Of a DNA stretch of 11,298 nucleotides, positions 6,581 through 11,298 are shown in pieces. The first letter of the stretch is position 1, and each line of letters opens with the position of its first letter. The DNA is taken from contig JAYSLY010000010.1 of the NCBI GenBank assembly GCA_043725085.1, forward strand, positions 1 to 11,298, in the 5' to 3' direction. The notes below the pieces were generated by a model that had not been told where the DNA came from, did not search any database, and saw only the letters and a list, made by a program, of their open reading frames with translations. The translations under genes were made by a program, and so were the position numbers. Origin of the DNA: UBA9630 sp043725085. Lineage in GTDB: Bacteria; Patescibacteriota; Minisyncoccia; Moranbacterales; UBA2206.

Positions 6581-7556
6581 ATTTCCCCTTCCTCCTTGAA
6601 TGAAAAGCCTGATGGACTTCTTTGAGTTGCTTGTTAGTAACGTGCGTATAAACCTGTGTGGTTGTGATTGAAGAATGACCAAGCATGGCTTGCACTGAGC
6701 GAATGTCGGCGCCGTTAATGAGCAGATCTGTGGCAAAAGAATGCCTAAGTGTGTGCGGATGGACATCTTTCACAATTCCCGCCTTAGTAGCGTAGTATTT
6801 GACGATTCTTTGGACAGATCTGGGTGTTAACCTCAGGTTATCCCCGCCCGCATCGCTACGCGAAGCGTTGCGGGCGGGCCCACCTGCTTTTTTAGAAATT
6901 TTACTCTCAAACTTTTTTAATCCTTGCACATCTCTCACAAAAAGCGCCGGATCAGTGTCCAGCCTTTTTTCCATATAACGTTTTATCGCTTGCGCGGCAG
7001 AATCAGAGATAAACACCACTCGCACCTTGTCGCCCTTGCCACGCACACTGAGTTCCTGCCTTTTGAGATCGATTTTCTCCCGATTGATGTCAGTGAGTTC
7101 CGAAACTCGCAGACCGGCAGAGAACAAGAGCTCCAAAATTGCCCGATCGCGAAGACTCTTTAGGTCTTGCCCGTTCGCCTCAGACAAGATTCGCTCGACT
7201 TCCTCCATTTCCAAAAAATCCACCTCTCTTGTGGCAGTTTTTCCCATCTCAATTTTCTCAGCTTGAAGCGTCTTTATGTCTCTTTTAGCCAGAAATTTAA
7301 GAAAGCCACGAATTGCAATCACATAATAGCCTTGGGTAATTTTTTTCAGCTTCTGACCATTTTCATCCTCAAAACGATTCAGATAAATACGAAAATTTCG
7401 CACCACCTCAGCCGTAATTTGCTCCGGTTTTGTGATTTTCGCCCAATCCAAAAAGCGCTTCAAGTAGTGGTCATAGTTTTCAATCGTTTTTTGAGAGCGA
7501 CCCTTCTCAATCTCTAAATATTCTAAAAATTGAATCTCTAATTCTTTGATTTGCAT
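6579..7556 (-). CDS. xerC: Tyrosine recombinase XerC/XerD
   Basis: 325 residues, slightly longer than the usual 295-310. The N-terminal SAM-like DNA-binding domain spans about 1-95 and the catalytic domain about 108-315. The catalytic set is complete: Arg150 (SAGLRVSEL), Lys174 (RGKGDK), His268 and Arg271 (HPHTLRHSFAT), His294 (LGHSSITTT) and Tyr303 (QVYTH). The expected role is resolving chromosome dimers at a dif site. It is the only recombinase here, with no integrase-associated genes, so a housekeeping role is likelier than a phage one. XerC and XerD cannot be told apart from this. Residues 227-238 (starting PARNA) are encoded exactly by a 36-bp palindromic element in the loop before LRLTPRSVQ, explaining the extra length. 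The start ATG is about 6 nt from a -10-like TAGAAT, suggesting a leaderless mRNA. Confidence 0.93.
   Translation of the reverse strand: MQIKELEIQFLEYLEIEKGRSQKTIENYDHYLKRFLDWAKITKPEQITAEVVRNFRIYLNRFEDENGQKLKKITQGYYVIAIRGFLKFLAKRDIKTLQAEKIEMGKTATREVDFLEMEEVERILSEANGQDLKSLRDRAILELLFSAGLRVSELTDINREKIDLKRQELSVRGKGDKVRVVFISDSAAQAIKRYMEKRLDTDPALFVRDVQGLKKFESKISKKAGGPARNASRSDAGGDNLRLTPRSVQRIVKYYATKAGIVKDVHPHTLRHSFATDLLINGADIRSVQAMLGHSSITTTQVYTHVTNKQLKEVHQAFHSRRKGK
6843..6878. repeat. GC-rich palindromic element inside xerC
   Basis: Inverted repeat with 15-nt arms (6843-6857 and 6864-6878) matching at 14 positions around a 6-nt loop. It is 36 bp, exactly 12 codons (P227 to G238 of the recombinase), strongly GC-rich in an AT-rich gene. 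It is read in the same phase as the element at 6151-6215, and both start PARNA. Confidence 0.7.
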
Positions 7557-7562
7557 GACTCA

Positions 7563-7589
7563 ATTCTACACCAAAAACCCAATTGACAA
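7563..7589 (-). promoter_or_regulatory. Putative xerC promoter, leaderless
   Basis: On the minus strand TAGAAT (7568-7563) is followed by 6 nt and then the xerC ATG (7556-7554), so transcription would begin at or next to the start codon. A -35 candidate TTGTCA (7589-7584) is only 15 nt upstream. It overlaps the -35 of the opposite promoter, so the two may compete. Confidence 0.4.
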
Positions 7590-7611
7590 AAACCCCTGCC
7601 TGGGCTATACT
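7583..7611 (+). promoter_or_regulatory. Strong sigma-70-type promoter of the LysM-CHAP gene
   Basis: Perfect -35 TTGACA (7583-7588), a 17-nt spacer and -10 TATACT (7606-7611). Transcription should start near 7618, leaving a leader of about 170-220 nt depending on the start codon used. Confidence 0.8.
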
Positions 7612-7629
7612 GTCTATCAGTTAAAAATT

Positions 7630-7774
7630 AGGGTTTTAGGACTAAGGTTTGCCCCGATATTTCCCTAGAAACAGGCAAAACTCTTGCTAAAGCCAGATGA
7701 AAGGTTAATTGTATTAGTAAACTAATTCAAACAACTTCTCGAAACATCTTTTGCCAAAAAAACCTAAAGACCCT
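7630..7774 (+). promoter_or_regulatory. Candidate structured leader RNA, unknown class
   Basis: The ends pair: AGGGTTTTAGG (7630-7640) with CCTAAA-G-ACCCT (7763-7774), 11 bp with one bulged G. Inside are TTTGCC/GGCAAA (7648-7653/7674-7679) and AGATG/CATCT (7695-7699/7745-7749), the latter enclosing a hairpin ATTAG/CTAAT (7713-7717/7722-7726). GGCAAAA (7674-7680) can instead pair over 7 bp with TTTTGCC (7749-7755), so two folds compete. I could not match it to a known riboswitch. The c-di-AMP class often precedes cell-wall hydrolase genes elsewhere, but its conserved core is not apparent here. Confidence 0.45.
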
Positions 7775-7784
7775 TATCACTAAA

Positions 7785-7806
7785 GCTTTTTTGGCCCAAA
7801 AAAGCA
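7785..7806 (+). promoter_or_regulatory. Hairpin over the upstream start codon of the LysM-CHAP gene
   Basis: GCTTTTTT (7785-7792) pairs with the A run and GC at 7799-7806 around a GC-rich loop. It covers the possible TTG start at 7791. No T tract follows, so it is not a terminator. It may block that start or mark it as not the real one. Confidence 0.4.
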
Positions 7807-8909
7807 TAGTGACTTTCATAAAAAAACGCCGAACGGTGAAGCTTTTGCACATCTTTAGAAACTATTCTTCTTTTGTTGTAGTCGCATCAAGTGCGCTCCT
7901 CGTTTCTGCCACCAACCTCTCCGCGGGACAAAATTCCAGTGGTTTTTTGTTTGGATACCTTGGTACTGGTGGCAGCGATAATTATTCCAGTCCCCTGGAA
8001 AACAAGATGTTTCTGACATCCAACAAAAAAACATCTCTGGCACTCGCGCCACTCCTTGAGGCAACAGCCGTTCCCGATCCAACGCTAAAATCAGCCGATG
8101 GTAAGTCTGATCCGGTGCTTATGCAAGGAAATGCACTGGTTTGCGAAAACAGCCCCGTCCTCAAAGACCCGGAAGAAGATGGCGGAGTTATTATCTATGA
8201 AGTTAAAAATGGAGACACTATCGGCTCAATTGCTGCGGCCAATAATGTAAGCATCAACACTCTTCTTTGGGCTAATGCGATTGATGATGTTAACTCAATT
8301 ATGCCGGGAGACAAAATATTTATTTTGCCAGTATCCGGAGTTACATATACCGTCAAAAATGGCGATGACATAAATAGTATAGCCAAGCAATTCAAAGCAG
8401 ATAAGGATAAAATAATCGCTTTCAATTCCCTACATCTTGATGGTGAGTTGAAAGTAGGCGACACTATTACAATTCCCGATGGGAAAAAAGATATCCCCGC
8501 GCCTAAGCCAACGGCGACAAGTGGGGCAACCGGCCTTGGAATCACACCACGTCCCTACGAAACTTTTGAATCGGCCGGCAAAACTCTTGACGGATCCGGG
8601 GGTGGCGGTCACAGCTTTCCTTACGGCTACTGTACTTGGTACGTAGCACAAAAAAGAAATATCCCGTGGGGAGGCAACGCCGGAACTTGGCTTTATCACG
8701 CAAAAGCAGCCGGTTATGCAACCGGAAGAACTCCAACAGTTGGATCTGTTATGGTTTCTTCAGAATCCTGGTGGGGCCACGTGGCGCTCGTAACTAGCGT
8801 CAGCGCAGATACTTTCACTGTTTCTGAAATGAATTATACCGGTTGGGCGAAAAAATCTACTCGCGTAGTTACAAAAAACAGTCGCGTGATTAAGGGGTTT
8901 ATTAGATAA
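7791..8909 (+). CDS. Secreted or anchored cell-wall hydrolase: two LysM repeats plus CHAP domain
   Basis: Up to 372 residues. A basic N-terminus (KKRR) and a hydrophobic segment (about 25-41) give a signal peptide or membrane anchor. LysM repeats at about 134-179 (YEVKNGDTIGSIAAANN...GDKIFILP) and 184-228 (YTVKNGDDINSIAKQF...GDTITIP) bind glycan chains of peptidoglycan. A Pro/Thr/Gly-rich linker leads to a C-terminal CHAP amidase/endopeptidase domain (about 275-372) with catalytic Cys281 (GYCTWYVA), His330 (WGHVALV) and a likely third residue in SEMNY (345-349). It should cleave peptidoglycan peptides outside the membrane during growth or division. The start is uncertain: the coordinate is the most upstream choice, TTG 7791, which lies in a hairpin; GTG 7809 and GTG 7836 are alternatives and would keep the hydrophobic segment. 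It is a single-gene unit with a strong promoter, structured leader and terminator. Cys117 and Cys281 are its only cysteines. Confidence 0.92.
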   Translation: MAQKSIVTFIKKRRTVKLLHIFRNYSSFVVVASSALLVSATNLSAGQNSSGFLFGYLGTGGSDNYSSPLENKMFLTSNKKTSLALAPLLEATAVPDPTLKSADGKSDPVLMQGNALVCENSPVLKDPEEDGGVIIYEVKNGDTIGSIAAANNVSINTLLWANAIDDVNSIMPGDKIFILPVSGVTYTVKNGDDINSIAKQFKADKDKIIAFNSLHLDGELKVGDTITIPDGKKDIPAPKPTATSGATGLGITPRPYETFESAGKTLDGSGGGGHSFPYGYCTWYVAQKRNIPWGGNAGTWLYHAKAAGYATGRTPTVGSVMVSSESWWGHVALVTSVSADTFTVSEMNYTGWAKKSTRVVTKNSRVIKGFIR

Positions 8910-8925
8910 ATCTCAATATAAATAT

Positions 8926-8958
8926 AAAAACGTCCCGGATTATTTTGGGACGTTTTTT
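8926..8958. terminator. Bidirectional intrinsic terminator between LysM-CHAP gene and pcrA
   Basis: AAAAACGTCCC (8926-8936) pairs with GGGACGTTTTT (8947-8957), an 11-bp stem with A and T runs on either side. It can end the rightward hydrolase transcript and the leftward helicase transcript, whose stop codon lies 10 bp away at 8968. Confidence 0.9.
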
Positions 8959-8967
8959 GATTCATTA

Positions 8968-11139
8968 TTATTCTATCTTTTTGATCGGCGCAAGTGAACT
9001 GGAAAGTTTTTTGAGACCATAGGCCTTAAAAGCAACCGTAATGACATCACCCTGCGAAGAAATTACCAAGCCTTCGCCAAATTTTTCATGACTGATTCGT
9101 TCGCCTCCTTTGTAACAGACTTTCGCCTCAGTCAGAGTGATTTTTTTGCGATTCGACATATACGTTTCGGCGCAAGCATTTACCATTGACACTTCGGCAT
9201 TTTCAACAAGTTCCGCCGGGATATCATCTAAGAATCTTGAGGGAGCGTTAATCTGGGTTGAGCCAAAAATTGTACGCATTTTCGTAAACAGCAAATAGAC
9301 TTTTTGCTTGGCCCGCGTAATTCCCACATACATCAGACGCCTTTCTTCTTCCATTTCAGTTTCACTTAGCATACTGCGCGAATGAGGCAAAATACCTTCT
9401 TCCAGGCCAACAATAAAGACATATTGAAATTCCAAGCCTTTAGCTGAGTGTAGCGTCATAAGATGCACGGCTTCACTCGACTGATCAATACTATCCGTAT
9501 CAGCTACTAGCGCCACTTCTTCCAAAAACAGCCGAAGACCTTCGCCACCTCCAAAAGCATCATATTTTTTGGCCACCGTCAAAAGTTCTCGCACATTCTC
9601 TTGTCGCATCTGCCCCTCGTCTGTCCCATCAAGCAGCTGCTTTTCATATCCGCTTTCAAAAAATACTTTTTGAATGAAATCGGCAAGAGTCAGTTTATTT
9701 TTCACTCCATTCATTCGTTCAATAAACTCACAAAATCTGAGGATACTTTCTTTTTTGCTATCAACGATTTTCAGACCATTAGCCTTTGTTTGGGTAACGA
9801 ATAGTTCCTTGGCGCAATTGATTGGATCGATTCCATTTTCTTTGGCAATTTTCAACCATTTTTCCAACGTCTTATCCCCAATCCCGCGCTTTGGTTCATT
9901 AAGCACGCGCTCTAATGAAATTTCGTCATTATAATTTTCAATGAGTCTCAGGTAGGCGATAATATCTTTAATTTCCTTTCTTTGATAGAATTTTAGTCCT
10001 CCAATGATGCGATAGGGAATCGAATCACCGAGCAGCGCCTCTTCAATGATACGCGATTGCGCATTAGTCCTGTAAAGCACAACTACATTATTCAATTTAA
10101 CACCACTACCGCGCAAAGAATTTATTTCCAAAACAACAAATTGCGCTTCATCACTCTCATCCCGAGCTTCATACGACGCCAAGAGATGTCCGCTTTTATT
10201 CTCCGTCCAAATGTTTTTGTCTTTGCGATTGATGTTTTTGGAAATAACACTATAGGCTGCGTCCAGAATTTGCTGAGTTGAACGATAATTCTGCTCCAGC
10301 TTTACCACTTTGGCGCTTGGATAGTCTTTTTCAAAATCCAAAATATTTTGAATGTTAGCCCCTCTCCAAGAATAAATCCCTTGCCAGTCGTCTCCGACAA
10401 CACAAATATTTTTATGCTTATCGGCTAGCATTTTAATGAGCACATATTGAGCATGATTAGTATCTTGATATTCGTCGACCATAATATAGCGGAAGATGTT
10501 TTGATATTTTTCCAGCACTTCGGGATAGGTGCGAAAAATCTGCACCAAAAGCATCAGGATATCGTCAAAGTCCAAAGCGTTATTTTTCTTCAACCTTTCT
10601 TGATAGGCAAGATAGACTCTTGACACCACCTCCTCCCAGTAACCTCCAACTGCCGCCTGAAACATTTTTGCATCAATCAGTTCATTCTTCGCCTTCGAAA
10701 TTGCCCCAAGAATACTTTGCGGGCGAAATTGCGTCGGATCGACACCCAGCTCCTTCATTGTTTTTTTGATCAAAGCCTGCTGGTCTTGTGTGTCAAAGAT
10801 ATTAAAACTGCTCTTGTAGCCAAGTTTACCAATTTCCGAACGTAAAATTCGCGCGCAAATGGAATGAAAAGTGCCAACCAAAGGCAAATGACCCTTGAAG
10901 CCCTGTTCTGAGAGCAAGTGCGCGATTCGTTCTTGCATTTCCTTGGCGGCTTTATTGGTGAAAGTCACAGCCAAGATTTGTCCCGGTCGCACGCCTTTTT
11001 CGCAAATCAAATAGGCCGTGCGAAAAGTCAAGGCCCGAGTTTTGCCTGATCCAGCCCCAGCAATCACTAAAACCGGCCCTTCGGTCGTTTCCACCGCCTC
11101 ACATTGAGCAAGATTAAGTTTTTCCAAAAGATTAGGCAT
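8968..11139 (-). CDS. pcrA: UvrD/PcrA-family superfamily 1 DNA helicase
   Basis: 723 residues, full length. An ATP-driven 3'-5' helicase for nucleotide excision and mismatch repair and for clearing recombinase or stalled polymerases from DNA. Motifs in order: Q motif around Gln12; Walker A AGAGSGKT (27-34); Ia LAVTFTNKAAKEM (56-68); motif II DEYQDT (222-227); motif III GDDWQGIYSWRGA (249-261); motif IV EQNYRS (282-287); motif V TLHSAKGLEF...EEGILPH (562-586); motif VI EERRLMYVGITRAK (598-611). A PcrA/UvrD-type C-terminal Tudor-like domain (about 678-722, GERISHEKFGEGLVI...) argues against Rep. In motif III the usual DDDQSIY reads DDWQGIY. The gene is transcribed alone from an extended -10 promoter with a leader of about 15 nt, no Shine-Dalgarno sequence, and a symmetric operator-like repeat over the -10 box. 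Confidence 0.96.
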   Translation of the reverse strand: MPNLLEKLNLAQCEAVETTEGPVLVIAGAGSGKTRALTFRTAYLICEKGVRPGQILAVTFTNKAAKEMQERIAHLLSEQGFKGHLPLVGTFHSICARILRSEIGKLGYKSSFNIFDTQDQQALIKKTMKELGVDPTQFRPQSILGAISKAKNELIDAKMFQAAVGGYWEEVVSRVYLAYQERLKKNNALDFDDILMLLVQIFRTYPEVLEKYQNIFRYIMVDEYQDTNHAQYVLIKMLADKHKNICVVGDDWQGIYSWRGANIQNILDFEKDYPSAKVVKLEQNYRSTQQILDAAYSVISKNINRKDKNIWTENKSGHLLASYEARDESDEAQFVVLEINSLRGSGVKLNNVVVLYRTNAQSRIIEEALLGDSIPYRIIGGLKFYQRKEIKDIIAYLRLIENYNDEISLERVLNEPKRGIGDKTLEKWLKIAKENGIDPINCAKELFVTQTKANGLKIVDSKKESILRFCEFIERMNGVKNKLTLADFIQKVFFESGYEKQLLDGTDEGQMRQENVRELLTVAKKYDAFGGGEGLRLFLEEVALVADTDSIDQSSEAVHLMTLHSAKGLEFQYVFIVGLEEGILPHSRSMLSETEMEEERRLMYVGITRAKQKVYLLFTKMRTIFGSTQINAPSRFLDDIPAELVENAEVSMVNACAETYMSNRKKITLTEAKVCYKGGERISHEKFGEGLVISSQGDVITVAFKAYGLKKLSSSLAPIKKIE

Positions 11140-11161
11140 AAAGAATCTTGATTACTTTAGT

Positions 11162-11190
11162 ATTGTAGCATACTACAAAAAGACCGGTCA
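11162..11190 (-). promoter_or_regulatory. pcrA promoter, extended -10 type
   Basis: On the minus strand TGCTACAAT gives a -10 box TACAAT (11167-11162) with an upstream TG. The -35 position at 17-nt spacing reads TGACCG (11190-11185), a poor match. Transcription would start near 11155, about 15 nt before the ATG. Confidence 0.55.
11163..11178. promoter_or_regulatory. Operator-like inverted repeat on the pcrA -10 box
   Basis: TTGTAG-CATA-CTACAA is a perfect inverted repeat (6-bp arms, 4-bp spacer) covering the -10 box, where a repressor would block polymerase. Its TGT-N8-ACA core has the spacing of a proteobacterial SOS box (CTGT-N8-ACAG) without the outer C/G. A second palindrome, GACCGGTC (11182-11189), covers the -35 position. 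Confidence 0.35.
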
Positions 11191-11204
11191 CATTCACGCA
11201 ACCC

Positions 11205-11235
11205 AGTATATTCCAATCTTAAGAAGTGACTAAAC
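11205..11235 (-). repeat. Promoter-region motif, right copy (first copy at 69-98)
   Basis: On the minus strand this reads GTTTAGTCACTTCTT (11235-11221), then ATTGGA and TATACT (11210-11205). It points towards pcrA as the left copy points towards the S1 gene. TTTAGT, 18 nt, TATACT could be a second, upstream pcrA promoter. The rest of the right edge (11236-11298) is AT-rich with a weak hairpin ATAACC/GGTTAT (11238-11243/11253-11258) and no gene visible. Confidence 0.45.
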
Positions 11236-11298
11236 TCATAACCGGACTTTTTGGTTATTTTGTTAAATCTTTACTAATTTTTTCAAATAATTTATCTT

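Noticed and set aside
6924..7517. Several plus-strand frames of 79-116 residues
   Set aside because: All lie opposite xerC, whose catalytic residues are complete on the minus strand.
6579..7556. Phage or integron integrase
   Set aside because: No attachment site duplication, phage genes or cassette array nearby; length and motifs fit a housekeeping Xer protein once the 12-residue insertion is removed.
7618..7790. c-di-AMP (ydaO/yuaA) riboswitch before the LysM-CHAP gene
   Set aside because: The genomic context would suit it, but I could not find its conserved core segments; left as an unknown structured leader.
11160..11180. dif site for the Xer recombinase
   Set aside because: The TTGTAG-CATA-CTACAA repeat is too short and lacks dif-like arms of about 11 bp; its place over the pcrA -10 box fits an operator better.
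69..11235. Terminal inverted repeats of an 11-kb mobile element
   Set aside because: The inverted motif lies near both ends, but the content between is housekeeping, no target duplication or transposase is seen, and both copies fall in promoter regions; a shared regulatory motif is likelier.

Overview
This AT-rich window (compact genes, short intergenic gaps) looks like a chromosomal segment of a bacterium of the Candidate Phyla Radiation (Patescibacteria), most likely a parcubacterium. This is an inference. It rests on a four-domain S1 protein with a Lys/Glu-rich tail, an odd guanylate kinase, a short TilS, a LysM-CHAP wall enzyme, tRNAs without encoded CCA, and starts that lack Shine-Dalgarno sequences. 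The code is standard (UGA is not used as sense). No phage, transposon, CRISPR array or rRNA was seen.

Layout. Positions 1-294 hold the terminator of an upstream unit, a promoter and a foldable leader. A rightward, probably co-transcribed cluster follows: an S1-domain protein (rpsA-like, 295-1668), a guanylate kinase-like protein (1693-2268), tRNA(Ile)-lysidine synthase tilS (2276-3220), the membrane protease ftsH (3245-5155) and a polytopic membrane protein of unknown function (5221-6288). Next come two tRNA genes, Val(GAC) and a CAU-anticodon tRNA that looks like the lysidine-modified Ile2 tRNA (6396-6551), with their own promoter and a bidirectional terminator. The tyrosine recombinase xerC/D (7556-6579) is on the minus strand. 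It diverges from a secreted LysM-CHAP cell-wall hydrolase (7791-8909), which has a strong promoter and a long, apparently structured leader. A bidirectional terminator separates that gene from a leftward UvrD/PcrA helicase (11139-8968), whose promoter lies near the right edge.

How it fits together. The main cluster joins translation (S1, TilS), nucleotide metabolism (Gmk-like) and membrane protein quality control (FtsH). tilS next to ftsH is also found in Firmicutes. The substrate tRNA of TilS is encoded about 3 kb downstream of tilS.

Points most worth a second look: (1) an attenuator-like leader of the S1 gene, where the base of a three-way junction overlaps a terminator-like hairpin; (2) a multi-branched leader RNA before the LysM-CHAP gene with two competing pairings; (3) related GC-rich palindromic elements inserted in frame, in the same reading phase (peptide PARNA), into both the membrane protein gene and xerC; (4) a guanylate kinase whose Walker A lysine is replaced by glutamate; (5) a 15-nt identical promoter-region motif upstream of both the S1 operon and pcrA; (6) a symmetric operator-like repeat on the pcrA -10 box.
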